Shown here: positions 17,647 through 26,760 of the stretch, in pieces
How the letters are laid out: the number at the start of each line of letters is the position of its first letter
Numbering within the stretch: position 1 is the stretch's first letter
NCBI RefSeq assembly: GCF_011742875.1
Contig: NZ_JAAQTL010000001.1
Coordinates: forward strand, 1,674,001-1,738,000
Reading direction: 5' to 3'
Origin: Luteibacter yeojuensis
GTDB lineage: Bacteria; Pseudomonadota; Gammaproteobacteria; Xanthomonadales; Rhodanobacteraceae
DNA: 64,000 nt
Translations under genes and position numbers: made by a program
Notes under the pieces: model-generated
Database searches by the model: none
Told to the model about the DNA's origin: nothing
What the model saw: only the letters and a program-made list of their open reading frames with translations

Positions 17647-18873
17647 ATGAAGCGCGTCGTCGTCACCGGCATCGGCGGCATCACGCCGCTCGGCCACGAC
17701 TGGGCCACGATCGAGGCGCGGCTGCGCCGCTTCCGCAATGCCATCCGCCGCATGGACGAGTGGGACTACTTCGACAAGCTCAACGGCAGGTTGGGCGCGC
17801 CGGTGGACGATTTCGTCCTGCCCGCGCACTGGTCGCGCAAGCACGTGCGCTCGATGGGACGCGTCGCCCAGCTGGCCGTCGCAGCGAGCGAGCGGGCGCT
17901 GGCCGATGCCGGACTGCTCGGCGACAAGGACATCGCGGACGGACGCATGGGCGTGGCCTATGGTTCTTCCGGCGGCAGCATCGAACCCGCGCGCACCGTG
18001 GGCCACATGCTGGAAACCGGTTCCATGCAGGGCGTGACCGCCACCAGCTACATCCAGATGATGGCGCACACCACGGCGGTGAACGTGGGCGTCTTCTTCG
18101 GCCTCAAGGGCCGTGTCGTCACGACGTCCAGCGCGTGCACCTCGGGCAGCCAGGCCATCGGCTACGGCTACGAGGCAATCCAGCAGGGCAAGCAGACGCT
18201 CATGCTCTGCGGCGGCGCCGAGGAACTGTCCGGTCCTGGCGCCGCGGTGTTCGACACGTTGTTCGCCACCAGCACGCGCAACGACACGCCCGGACTCACG
18301 CCACGCCCCTTCGACGCGGCGCGCGACGGCCTCGTGGTGGGCGAAGGCGCCACCACGCTGGTCCTCGAGGAATACGAGCATGCCGTGGCGCGCGGCGCGC
18401 GCATCTATGCCGAGATCGTCGGCTTCGGCACGAACTCGGACGGCGCGCACATCACCCAGCCCACGCGCGAAACCATGGCCGCCGCCATGCGCATGGCGCT
18501 GGCCGACGCGAACCTGCCGCCGGCCGCGATCGGCTACGTGAGCGCGCACGGCACCGCCACCGACCGCGGCGACGTCGCCGAGAGTCACGCCACGGCGGAC
18601 GTCCTCGGCGGTGGCATCCCCATCAGTTCGATGAAGAGCTACGTCGGCCACACCCTCGGCGCCTGCGGCGCGCTGGAAGCCTGGTGGGCGATCGAAATGA
18701 TGCGCGGCGGCTGGTTCGCGCCCACGATCAACCTCGAAACGCCCGATCCGGAGTGCGCGGCCCTGGATTACCTCCTGGGCGAAGGCCGCGAGATCCGCAC
18801 CGGCTACGTGATGAACAACAATTTCGCGTTCGGCGGCATCAACACGTCGCTGATCTTCAAGGCGCACGGCTGA
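17647..18873 (+). CDS. beta-ketoacyl synthase of the aryl-polyene cluster (ApeO type)
   Basis: A 408-residue ketosynthase with a complete triad: Cys164 in SSACTSGSQA, His301 in SAHGTATDRGD and His335 in YVGHTLGACGALE. The ending NNNFAFGGINTSL is typical. It extends the polyene chain by decarboxylative condensation of malonyl-ACP. By sequence and position it is the first of two tandem ketosynthases before the chain-length factor. GGAGGG lies before the ATG. Confidence 0.9.
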   Translation: MKRVVVTGIGGITPLGHDWATIEARLRRFRNAIRRMDEWDYFDKLNGRLGAPVDDFVLPAHWSRKHVRSMGRVAQLAVAASERALADAGLLGDKDIADGRMGVAYGSSGGSIEPARTVGHMLETGSMQGVTATSYIQMMAHTTAVNVGVFFGLKGRVVTTSSACTSGSQAIGYGYEAIQQGKQTLMLCGGAEELSGPGAAVFDTLFATSTRNDTPGLTPRPFDAARDGLVVGEGATTLVLEEYEHAVARGARIYAEIVGFGTNSDGAHITQPTRETMAAAMRMALADANLPPAAIGYVSAHGTATDRGDVAESHATADVLGGGIPISSMKSYVGHTLGACGALEAWWAIEMMRGGWFAPTINLETPDPECAALDYLLGEGREIRTGYVMNNNFAFGGINTSLIFKAHG

Positions 18874-20099
18874 TGCGGCGAACGGTCGTCACCGGCATGG
18901 GCGCGGTTTCCTGCCTCGGCGCGGGATGGAGGGCGCTGTTCGACGGTTTGCGCGCGGGCCGTTCCGGCTTCCGCCACATGGCGGACTTCGCCGCGCTGGG
19001 CATGCGCTGCCAGGTGGCCGCACCGGCCGACACGACCGCGCTCGAGCCACCGCCGCGCAAGCTGCGACGTTACCTGCCGCAGGCCGCCGAGTACGCGTGG
19101 CACGCGACCGCCGAAGCCCTGGCCGAAGCCGGGCTGGATGCCGCCCGTGTCCGCGAACGCGACGTCGGCATCGTGATGGGCGGCGCGGCGGCACTGAGCG
19201 AATACGAGGCCGGTCTGGACGTGTTCCACGCCAAGGGCATCTCGCGCCTGTCGCCGTTCATCGTGCCGCGCAGCATGGGCAGCGCGGTATCCGCCACGCT
19301 CACGCAGGCGTTCGGGTTCGGCGGCCGGGGCTTCACGGTGGGTTCGGCGTGCACGAGCGCCACGCACGCGATCGGCCAGGCGATGGAGATGATCCAGCTC
19401 GGCCGCCAGGAGATCGTGGTCTGCGGCGGTGCGGAGGAACTGCACGACAAGGCCGCCATGTGCTTCGACGTGATGAACGCGCTGTCGACGGCGAGCGTCG
19501 CGGGCGGGCGTGTCTCCATGCCTTACGCCGCGGACCGGGACGGCATCCTGCTTGGCGGCGGCGCGGGCGTGCTGGTGCTGGAATCGCTCGAGCACGCGCG
19601 GGCACGCGGCGCCGCCATCCTCGCCGAAGTGACGGGCTACGGCGCGGCGTCCGATCCCGACGGCATGATCAGTCCTGCCGCCGACGGCATGGCCGAAGCG
19701 ATGCACCAGGCCATCGACCTTGCCGGCATGCTGCCCGATTACGTGAACACCCATGCCTGTGCGACCCTTCCCGGCGACCTTGCCGAGTGGGACGCATTGC
19801 GCCGTGTCTTCGGCGAGCGCGGTCGCGACGTGCCGCCCATGTCCTCGATCAAGGGACTCGTCGGCCACGCACCCGCGGCGGCGGGCGCGCTCGACGCCAT
19901 CGCTTCCATCGCGATGATGAGGAAAGGCGTGCTGCTCGGCGGCGCCTCGGCAACCGAGCGCGATCCGGCCTTCTCCGACGCGCCGCTCGTCCAGGGCGAA
20001 CTGGCCATGCGCGTCGACAGCGTGCTGTCGAACAGCTTCGGCTTTGGCGGCAGCTGCGCGGCGCTGATGATCCGCCGCTTCGAAGAGGCCGCGGCATGA
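18873..20099 (+). CDS. second beta-ketoacyl synthase of the aryl-polyene cluster
   Basis: A 408-residue ketosynthase. Cys160 (GSACTSATHA) and His332 (LVGHAPAAAGALD) are canonical; the first active-site His (His294) stands in NTHACATLPGD rather than the common HGT motif, so the residue after His-Ala is Cys. Its TGATG overlap with the preceding ketosynthase and ATGA overlap with the chain-length factor indicate translational coupling. It may be the partner of the short factor that follows. Confidence 0.88.
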   Translation: MRRTVVTGMGAVSCLGAGWRALFDGLRAGRSGFRHMADFAALGMRCQVAAPADTTALEPPPRKLRRYLPQAAEYAWHATAEALAEAGLDAARVRERDVGIVMGGAAALSEYEAGLDVFHAKGISRLSPFIVPRSMGSAVSATLTQAFGFGGRGFTVGSACTSATHAIGQAMEMIQLGRQEIVVCGGAEELHDKAAMCFDVMNALSTASVAGGRVSMPYAADRDGILLGGGAGVLVLESLEHARARGAAILAEVTGYGAASDPDGMISPAADGMAEAMHQAIDLAGMLPDYVNTHACATLPGDLAEWDALRRVFGERGRDVPPMSSIKGLVGHAPAAAGALDAIASIAMMRKGVLLGGASATERDPAFSDAPLVQGELAMRVDSVLSNSFGFGGSCAALMIRRFEEAAA

Positions 20100-20821
20100 T
20101 CGACGTATGCATCGATGCGTGGCGTGCGTGGGCTCCCGGCATGGAGGACCCCGGCGCCTGGGCGGCATGGGCCGAAGCGCCGCATGCGATCGTCGACAAC
20201 GGCGAGCAGCCCGCATGCGAGTTCGTCCCGCCGATGCAGCGCCGTCGCCTCAGCAGGCTTGCGCGCATCGTGATGCATGCGGCATGGCCCCTCTGCGGCG
20301 ACGGCGAGCAGCTGCCCTTCGTGTTCGCCTCGCGCCATGGCGAGACCACGCGCACCTTCGCCATGCTCGACGAGATCGGCCGTCAATCGCCGCTGTCGCC
20401 GACGCAGTTCGGTCTCTCGGTGCATAACGCCATTGCCGGACAATGGTCGATCCTGCGCGGGCAACGTGGAGAGTCGGTGGCCATCGCCGGCGAGGCGGAT
20501 ACCTTCGAGCACGCCATCGTCGAGGCCGCCGCCCTGCTGGGCGACGGCGCCCCGGCCGTGATCGCCGTCGTCGCGGAGGAGCTTCCGGCGGCCGCCTACG
20601 ACGGCTGGATCGACGACGTGCCGTTCTCGTATACGCTGGCACTGCGCCTGTCCCTCGCAGGCGACGGCCCGCGCTGGCGGCTGTCGTTGGCCGCGAACGA
20701 CGGTGCCACGCCGGTGGCGGGCCTGCCGCACGCCCTGCGTTTCGTCCGCGCCTTGCACGACGGCGCGCCCCTGGACCACCCGTGGAAGACACGACGATGG
20801 AACTGGCAGCCGACAACATGA
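20096..20821 (+). CDS. beta-ketoacyl synthase-like chain-length factor
   Basis: A 241-residue protein that covers only the N-terminal half of a ketosynthase fold and has no active-site Cys (SVHNAIAGQWSI lies where the nucleophile elbow would be). This matches the ApeC-type chain-length factor, which forms a heterodimer with an active ketosynthase and sets polyene length. It overlaps its upstream neighbour by four bases and the acyltransferase gene by 25. Confidence 0.82.
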   Translation: MIDVCIDAWRAWAPGMEDPGAWAAWAEAPHAIVDNGEQPACEFVPPMQRRRLSRLARIVMHAAWPLCGDGEQLPFVFASRHGETTRTFAMLDEIGRQSPLSPTQFGLSVHNAIAGQWSILRGQRGESVAIAGEADTFEHAIVEAAALLGDGAPAVIAVVAEELPAAAYDGWIDDVPFSYTLALRLSLAGDGPRWRLSLAANDGATPVAGLPHALRFVRALHDGAPLDHPWKTRRWNWQPTT

Positions 20822-21582
20822 CCCGCCGCGACGCCTGGGCATGGCGTTTCGTCTGCACCGCGCTGAGCTTCGCGTTGTTCGGCATCGGCGGCGTGATGCT
20901 GCGCCTGCTCATCCTTCCGGTCGTGCTGCACTGGCCGGGACCGCCGGCGGTCCGGCGCCGGCGTGCCCGGCGCACCGTCGGCCGCGCGTTCTGGCTGCAT
21001 TCGCAATTCATGTACCGCACCGGCGTGCTCGACTACCGCTTCGAGGGGCTGGAGCGGCTTGGCCGTCCCGGCCAGATGATCGTGGCCAACCATCCTTCGC
21101 TGATCGACGTGGTGTTCCTCATCGGGCACGTGCCCGACGCGAACTGCATCGTGAAGCACAGCCTGTGGAAGAACCCCTGCATGCGCGGCCCCGTGCGCGT
21201 GGCGCAGTACATCAGCAACGATGGCAGCGCGGAGATGCTGGAACGCGCGGCGGACGTGCTGCGCGAAGGCCAGACGCTCATCGTGTTTCCCGAAGGCACC
21301 CGCACCACACCGGGCAAGGCGCCGGTCTTCCACCGGGGTGCCGCCGCCATCGCGGTGCGCGGCGCGCACACGATCACGCCCGTGTTCGTCACCGTCCGGC
21401 CCACCACGCTCACCAAGGCCGAGCCCTGGTATCGCATTCCGCACCGTCGCGTGCAGATGGATTTCCGCGTGGGCGACGATATCGCGGTCGCCGACTTCTC
21501 CAATGGCCATCCCGCGCCGCTGGCCTCGCGCCGCATCAACGAACACCTGCACGCCCTCTACGCCAGGGAACTCAAGGCATGA
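20797..21582 (+). CDS. 1-acyl-glycerol-3-phosphate acyltransferase-like protein (ApeD type)
   Basis: A 261-residue PlsC-family acyltransferase: a membrane segment near residues 20-45 (LSFALFGIGGVMLRLLILPV), the catalytic NHPSLID (HX4D) and the FPEGTRTTPG motif. It probably transfers an acyl group while the polyene lipid is assembled. The ATG at 20797 is used; the ATG at 20818, seven codons later, is also plausible. Confidence 0.85.
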   Translation: MELAADNMTRRDAWAWRFVCTALSFALFGIGGVMLRLLILPVVLHWPGPPAVRRRRARRTVGRAFWLHSQFMYRTGVLDYRFEGLERLGRPGQMIVANHPSLIDVVFLIGHVPDANCIVKHSLWKNPCMRGPVRVAQYISNDGSAEMLERAADVLREGQTLIVFPEGTRTTPGKAPVFHRGAAAIAVRGAHTITPVFVTVRPTTLTKAEPWYRIPHRRVQMDFRVGDDIAVADFSNGHPAPLASRRINEHLHALYARELKA

Positions 21583-21842
21583 ACGACCTCGAACGCGACA
21601 TCGCCCGGCTGATCATCGACACGCTGGCGCTGGAACACCTCACGGTGGACGACATCGCCGCCGACCAGCCGCTGTTCGGCCAGGGCCTGGGGCTGGACTC
21701 GGTCGACGCGCTGGAGCTGGCCCTCGCGCTGCAGAACCGCTACGGCCTGCAGATCGCCTCCGACTCGCGCGACGCGCGACGCCACTTCGAAACCGTGCGC
21801 AGCCTGGCGCTCTACGTGGAGGGTTCCTCGTGCGCAGGCTGA
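21579..21842 (+). CDS. second acyl carrier protein of the aryl-polyene cluster
   Basis: An 87-residue acyl carrier protein with the attachment site LGLDSVDALELAL (Ser41). Its start overlaps the acyltransferase stop and its last codons overlap the GTG start of the next gene, so the three are translationally coupled. In studied clusters the two ACPs divide starter and extension work; which does which here cannot be told from sequence. Confidence 0.87.
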   Translation: MNDLERDIARLIIDTLALEHLTVDDIAADQPLFGQGLGLDSVDALELALALQNRYGLQIASDSRDARRHFETVRSLALYVEGSSCAG

Positions 21843-23002
21843 GCGACCTCGTACTGGTCGTGGTGGGGGTGCTCTACCCCTTCATCGTGTACTTCGGCAC
21901 GGACCATGTATCGACGCCGATCTTCGGCCTGATCCTCGGCGCGCTGTGGCTCGTGCGCGCGCCGGCGCTGCTGCGGCAGCCCGGCGGCCGCTGGATGCTG
22001 GGCGTCACCCTCGTCTATTGCGCGGTGCTCGCCTTCGGCGGCGGCGAGCACCTGCTGCGCTGGTATCCCAGCCTCATCTGTGCGCTGCTCCTGGCGGCCT
22101 TCGGGCTCAGCCTGAAGTTCGGCCCGCCGATCATCGAGCGCATCGCCCGCGTGACCGAGCCGGACCTGCCACCGGTGGCGGTGCGCTACACGCGACGCGT
22201 CACCTGGGTGTGGGTGGCGTTCTTCGCGTTGAACGGCACCGCTTCCGGCGTGCTGGCCGAATGGGGGCCGCTGTCGTGGTGGACGTTCTACAACGGCATT
22301 CTGGCTTACTCGGTGATGGGTGCCCTCTTCGTCGGGGAATGGCTGCTGCGCCAGCGCCTGCGCCGGCGGATCAACAAGGCGCCGATGGATGCCGCGGCCG
22401 GTCGTCTCGCGTCGCATCCCTGGGTGGCGGGCGCGACCGGCGGTTACGCGGGCAAGCTCGGGCCCGGCATGATCGTGGCGCTGGGCGCCGCCGGCCGCAC
22501 CGCGTTGTTGCGCCACGGGCGCGCGGGGCTGGTCAACGAACTCGGCCAGCATGCCGCCGGCGACGATGCCCTGTCGACGCCGCTGGTCTGGCGCTTCGTC
22601 GATCGCCTGCCGGAGCCCGCGAACGTGGACGCCATGCTGCGTGCCCCGTTGCCCGAAGCCGCCATCGTTCTCGACGAGCGCCGCGAAGGCGACGCATACG
22701 TCCTGGATCTGGAACTCCCGCTGGACCTCGCCTGCTTCGCCGATCATTTTCCCGAAGCGCCGGTGCTGCCCGGTGTGCTGCAGGTGGGCTGGGCCCTGGA
22801 GTTCGCCGCGCTGCGCCTCGGCACGCCCGCGACCTGTCGCGCCGCGGACGGCATGAAGTTCCAGCGGTTGCTGCGTCCGGGGGATCGCGTGCGGCTGATC
22901 CTGCGCCACGACGCCGCCCGCGGACGCCTGCATTTCGCTTATCGCAGCGACGATGCACCGGTGTCGTCGGCACATCTGCGACTCGAGGGCACCGATGACT
23001 GA
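21830..23002 (+). CDS. fusion: COG4648 membrane protein + AMP-ligase C-terminal remnant + FabA/Z-like dehydratase
   Basis: A 390-residue protein with three parts. Residues 1-180 are a complete COG4648-type membrane protein (five or so helices, PPIIERIARVTEPDLPP, YTRRVTWVWVAFFALNG). Residues about 185-270 match the last third of an acyl-AMP ligase (HPWVAGA, VALGAAGRTALLRHGRAGL, WRFVDRLPEPANV), but the adenylation domain is absent and the usual catalytic-lysine NxxGK motif reads NVDAM. Residues about 280-390 are a hot-dog dehydratase with CFADHFPEAPVLPGV (His306). In reference clusters these are three neighbouring genes in this order (membrane protein, ligase, dehydratase), so an in-frame internal deletion is likely. 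GTG start overlaps the ACP gene. Confidence 0.78.
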   Translation: MRRLSDLVLVVVGVLYPFIVYFGTDHVSTPIFGLILGALWLVRAPALLRQPGGRWMLGVTLVYCAVLAFGGGEHLLRWYPSLICALLLAAFGLSLKFGPPIIERIARVTEPDLPPVAVRYTRRVTWVWVAFFALNGTASGVLAEWGPLSWWTFYNGILAYSVMGALFVGEWLLRQRLRRRINKAPMDAAAGRLASHPWVAGATGGYAGKLGPGMIVALGAAGRTALLRHGRAGLVNELGQHAAGDDALSTPLVWRFVDRLPEPANVDAMLRAPLPEAAIVLDERREGDAYVLDLELPLDLACFADHFPEAPVLPGVLQVGWALEFAALRLGTPATCRAADGMKFQRLLRPGDRVRLILRHDAARGRLHFAYRSDDAPVSSAHLRLEGTDD

Positions 23003-23948
23003 TTCCGTCGCCAACGCGCACTGGGCCGAACAGAGGGAACGCGGCAGCTTCCTCGGCATGAAACTCACGGCCATCGCGGTGCGCGTGCTCGGCCGTCGCG
23101 CGGTAACGCCGGTGATCCGGCTGGTCGTGCTGTATTTCTTCGTCACCGGGCGCGCCGCGCGAAGGAACGTCGCCGACTACCAGCGGCGCCTCGCGGCGTG
23201 GAGCGGTCGGCGCGACCTCTTTCCGCGGTCGCGCGCCGTCTTCGCCCAATACCTGGCCTTCGGCGAATGCATGCTCGACCGCTTCGACGTCTGGCGCGGC
23301 AAGCTGCGCCTGTCGTCGGTGGACATGGACGATCCCGACGGCGTGCGCGAGGCGTTGATCGCGGGGGGACGCGGACAGCTCCTCGTCTGCACCCACCTCG
23401 GCAACCTGGACGTCTGCCGCGCCATGGCCGAACTGGGCGAAGGCGTGGCGCTCAACGTGCTGATGCACCTGCCGAACGCGGCGCACTTCAACCGCCTGCT
23501 AGGGGAGTCCGGCGACCGGCGCCTGCGCCTGATGCACGTGGGCGACCTGGACACCGCGGCGATGCTCGACCTGTCGCAGCGCCTGGAACGTGGCGAGTGG
23601 ATCGCCATTGCCGGCGATCGCGTGCCCGCCCATGGCGGGCGCACCGTCGACGCCGACTTCCTCGGCTCGGCAGCGCCCTTCCCGCAGGGACCGTGGCTCA
23701 TGGCGGCGATGCTGCGCTGCCCGGTCAACCTGGTCTGCTGCCTCAAGCACGACGGCCGCTATCGCATCCATCTCCGCCGCTTCGACGATGCGGCCGGCTG
23801 GGACCGCGGGCGGCGCGACACGATCATCGCATCGAGCGTCGCGCGCTACGCCGGATGGCTCGCGGCGCATTGCCTCCAGGCACCATTGCAATGGTTCAAC
23901 TTCCATCCTTACTGGCAACCGGCGAACGGAGGCTCCCATGCGGACTAA
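22995..23948 (+). CDS. LpxL/LpxM-like lipid acyltransferase of the aryl-polyene cluster
   Basis: A 317-residue lysophospholipid/lipid A-type acyltransferase: an N-terminal hydrophobic segment (VIRLVVLYFFVTG), the catalytic HLGNLD (HX4D) at about residue 136, and the late GDRVPAHGGRTVDADFLG strand motif. It matches the acyltransferase half of ApeJ-type fusions; the glycosyltransferase half is a separate gene at 13811. It overlaps the fused dehydratase gene by eight bases. Confidence 0.85.
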   Translation: MTDSVANAHWAEQRERGSFLGMKLTAIAVRVLGRRAVTPVIRLVVLYFFVTGRAARRNVADYQRRLAAWSGRRDLFPRSRAVFAQYLAFGECMLDRFDVWRGKLRLSSVDMDDPDGVREALIAGGRGQLLVCTHLGNLDVCRAMAELGEGVALNVLMHLPNAAHFNRLLGESGDRRLRLMHVGDLDTAAMLDLSQRLERGEWIAIAGDRVPAHGGRTVDADFLGSAAPFPQGPWLMAAMLRCPVNLVCCLKHDGRYRIHLRRFDDAAGWDRGRRDTIIASSVARYAGWLAAHCLQAPLQWFNFHPYWQPANGGSHAD

Positions 23949-24396
23949 GGGCGTGCTCGCCGCCGAGATCGACGTGACCGTGCCGTTCTTCGACGTGGAT
24001 TCCATGGACGTCGTGTGGCACGGCCATTACGTGAAGTACCTGGAAATCGCCCGTTGCGCCCTGCTCGACGAGCTCGGGCACAACTATATGCGCATGAAGG
24101 AAACCGGCTATGTCTGGCCCATCATCGACCTGCAGCTGCGCTATGCGCGCGCCGCGCGTTTCGGCCAGAAGCTGACGGTTCGCGCCGAGCTGGTCGAGTG
24201 GCAGAACCGGCTGAAGATCCACTACACCCTGAGCGACGCCGTCACCGGCGAACGGCTCACCCGCGCCAGCACCATACAGGTGGCCGTGAAGCTCGCCGAC
24301 GGCGAGATGCAGCTGGTCTCGCCTGCCGTTTTCGTCGACGACGTGGAGCATCGCCTCGCCGCGTCGTCCCAGCGTTCCACCGGAAGCCATCCATGA
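23938..24396 (+). CDS. YbgC-like acyl-CoA/ACP thioesterase
   Basis: A 152-residue hot-dog thioesterase with the 4HBT signature DVDSMDVVWHGHYVKYLEIAR (given here as residues 19-39; key Asp19, His28 and Tyr32-Glu36). It is the ApeK-type thioesterase expected to release or edit acyl chains. A GGAGG precedes the ATG, which overlaps the end of the acyltransferase gene. Confidence 0.86.
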   Translation: MRTKGVLAAEIDVTVPFFDVDSMDVVWHGHYVKYLEIARCALLDELGHNYMRMKETGYVWPIIDLQLRYARAARFGQKLTVRAELVEWQNRLKIHYTLSDAVTGERLTRASTIQVAVKLADGEMQLVSPAVFVDDVEHRLAASSQRSTGSHP

Positions 24397-25115
24397 AGTA
24401 CGCCAGCGCCACCTATGTCGAGGAAACCCGCATCGGGTTCGTCTTCCTGCGCACGCACACCTGGCAGCACCACGTGCTGCGCGTGGCGATCAACGACCTC
24501 AAGCGGTTGGTGGGCGAGCCGCTGCCGCGCGGCGGCACCTTGCTCGACGTGGGCTGCGGCCAGGGCCGTTCCTTCCGCCTGCTGCGCGATGCCTTCGCGC
24601 CGCAACGCCTGATCGGGCTCGACGCCGATCCGCACAGCATCGCATTGTCGCGCGCGGAAGCGGAACGCGAGGGCATCGACGCCACCCTGCTGCTCGGCGA
24701 CTGCGCCGGCATCGACCTGCCCGACGCGAGCGTGGACGTGCTGTTCTGCCACCAGACCTTTCACCACCTGGTGGAGCAGGAACGGGCGCTCGACGAATTC
24801 TGGCGCGTGCTGAAGCCCGGCGGCCTGCTGCTCTTCGCCGAATCGACGAAGGCCTATATCGATAGCTGGGTGATCCGCTGGTTCTTCCGCCATCCCATGC
24901 ACGTGCAGAAAAGCGCCGACGAATACCTGGCGATGCTGCGTGGCCGCGGCTTCGTCTTCGCCGGCACGAACGTCTCGCTGCCCTACCTCTGGTGGAGCCG
25001 CGCGAAGGACTTCGGCCTGCTCGAACGCTGGGGCATCAAGGCCCCGCCGCCACCGGGCAAGCGCGAGGAAACCCTCGTCAACGTGGCGGCGCGCAAGCCA
25101 GTCGCCGACGCATGA
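24393..25115 (+). CDS. SAM-dependent methyltransferase of the aryl-polyene cluster
   Basis: A 240-residue class I methyltransferase: motif I LLDVGCGQGRSFRLL, the acidic GLDAD that binds the SAM ribose, and LPDASVDVLFCHQTFHHL. It may methylate the aryl head group, as known aryl polyenes often carry aryl methyl or O-methyl groups; that target is inference. It overlaps its neighbours by four bases on each side. Confidence 0.84.
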   Translation: MKYASATYVEETRIGFVFLRTHTWQHHVLRVAINDLKRLVGEPLPRGGTLLDVGCGQGRSFRLLRDAFAPQRLIGLDADPHSIALSRAEAEREGIDATLLLGDCAGIDLPDASVDVLFCHQTFHHLVEQERALDEFWRVLKPGGLLLFAESTKAYIDSWVIRWFFRHPMHVQKSADEYLAMLRGRGFVFAGTNVSLPYLWWSRAKDFGLLERWGIKAPPPPGKREETLVNVAARKPVADA

Positions 25116-26290
25116 AGACGTACCTCGACGCACTGGGCGTGGCCTGCGCGCTCGGCGTGGGCAAGGATGCCGTGGCGGAAGCCCTGTTCGAAGCGGCGCC
25201 GCACGGCCTGCGCCCGCTCGAAGGCTGGGTGCCTGCGCACAGCTTGCCCCTGGGCGAGGTGACCGCGGCCCTGCCGGCCGTCCCGGCGGGGCTCGAACAT
25301 CGCGACACACGGAACAATCGCCTGCTGCTGCTCGCCGCGCAGGAGATCGAGACCGAGATCCGCGACGCCATCGCGCGCTTCGGCGCGGCGCGGATCGGCG
25401 TCGTGGTGGGCACCAGCACCACCGGCATCGAGGAAGCCACGCGCAACATCGCCGCACGCGGGAAGAGCGGCGCATGGCCGGACGGCTATCGCTACATCGA
25501 CCAGGAGCTGGGCGCACCGGCGGCCTTCCTCGCCGAATGGCTGGGCGTGTCCGGCCCCTGCTACGGCATCTCCACCGCCTGTACCTCCGGCGCGCGCGCC
25601 CTGCTCAGCGCGCGCCGGCTGCTGCGCCTCGGTCTTTGCGACGCGGTGATCTGCGGCGGGGCCGACACGCTCTGCCGCCTCGCCATCCACGGGTTCCATT
25701 CGCTGGAGGCGACCGCACCGGGGCGCTGCCTGCCGTTCTCGTCCGCACGACGCGGCATCAACATCGGCGAGGGTGCCGCCCTGTTCCTGATGACCCGCGA
25801 CGAAGCGCCGGTGGCCTTCCTCGGCGGCGGTGCCAGCTCGGACGCGTACCATATGTCGTCGCCCGAACCCGACGGGCGCGGCGCGGTCGAAGCGATGCGC
25901 CTCGCCCTCGACGCGGCGGGTATCGACCCGGGAGCCATCGACTACGTGAACCTGCACGGCACCGCCACCGAGCACAACGACGCCATGGAAAGCCGCGCCG
26001 TCGCCGGAACCTTCGCGCGCGCCGTGCCCTGCTCGTCGACCAAGGCGCTCACCGGGCATACGCTCGGTGCCGCCGGTGCGCTGGAGGCCGCGTTCTGCTG
26101 GCTCGCGCTGAGGGATCCGCATCGCCGCCTGCCGCCCCATGCGTGGGACGGCCAGCCCGACCCGGCGTTGCCGCCGCTGGCCTTTACCCGGGTCGGCGAC
26201 ACGTTACCCCCCGGGCTTCGCCACCTCATGAGCAATTCGTTCGCGTTCGGCGGAAACAACGCCAGCCTCATCCTGGCGGGGGGCGCATGA
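25112..26290 (+). CDS. third beta-ketoacyl synthase of the aryl-polyene cluster (ApeR type)
   Basis: A 392-residue ketosynthase with Cys157 in STACTSGARA, His282 in NLHGTATEHND and His316 in LTGHTLGAAGALE, so fully active by motif. It ends NSFAFGGNNASLIL. It is the more diverged of the three and sits with the dehydratase and ketoreductase at the operon end, as the ApeR-type enzyme does. It probably makes the first condensation or works as a homodimer. Confidence 0.89.
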   Translation: MKTYLDALGVACALGVGKDAVAEALFEAAPHGLRPLEGWVPAHSLPLGEVTAALPAVPAGLEHRDTRNNRLLLLAAQEIETEIRDAIARFGAARIGVVVGTSTTGIEEATRNIAARGKSGAWPDGYRYIDQELGAPAAFLAEWLGVSGPCYGISTACTSGARALLSARRLLRLGLCDAVICGGADTLCRLAIHGFHSLEATAPGRCLPFSSARRGINIGEGAALFLMTRDEAPVAFLGGGASSDAYHMSSPEPDGRGAVEAMRLALDAAGIDPGAIDYVNLHGTATEHNDAMESRAVAGTFARAVPCSSTKALTGHTLGAAGALEAAFCWLALRDPHRRLPPHAWDGQPDPALPPLAFTRVGDTLPPGLRHLMSNSFAFGGNNASLILAGGA

Positions 26291-26760
26291 CGATCTGGCC
26301 CATCGAGAAACTGCTGCCGCACGCGGGACGCATGATCCTGCTCGACCGCGTCGTGACCTGGGAAGCGGAGCGCATCGTCTGCGAGCGCACCGTGCGCCGC
26401 GGCGATGCCTTAGTCAACGCCACCGGCCTGCCCGCGTGGGCGGGCGTGGAACTGATGGCGCAGGCCATCGCGGCCTGGAACGGTTGCCAGGTGCTCGCCG
26501 CCGGCGGGCTCGTGCGTCCCGGCTTCCTGCTCGGCACACGTGCCTACCGCGCCGACGTCGACGCCTTTCCGCTCGGCGCGAAGCTCGCGATCGAGACGGT
26601 GCGCAGCTTCCACGACGAGGACGGCATGGGCGCCTTCGCCTGCCGTATCGATGCGCCCGGCATGCACGCCGAGGCGCGCCTCACCGTCTTCAGTCCACCG
26701 GACCCCACACCTTATCTCGATCCGCGCAACAGCCTGGATTCCAAGGGAACACCCTCATGA
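26287..26760 (+). CDS. 3-hydroxyacyl-ACP dehydratase-like hot-dog protein (ApeP type)
   Basis: A 157-residue hot-dog fold protein (PIEKLLPHAGRMILLDRV, then WAGVELMAQAIAAWNG). The start resembles FabZ-like sequences, and the central helix has Glu in VELMAQ. It lacks the HFP motif that the fused dehydratase has. Known aryl-polyene systems use a heterodimer of two dehydratases in which each gives part of the active site, so this and the fusion protein are likely partners. Confidence 0.84.
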   Translation: MTIWPIEKLLPHAGRMILLDRVVTWEAERIVCERTVRRGDALVNATGLPAWAGVELMAQAIAAWNGCQVLAAGGLVRPGFLLGTRAYRADVDAFPLGAKLAIETVRSFHDEDGMGAFACRIDAPGMHAEARLTVFSPPDPTPYLDPRNSLDSKGTPS

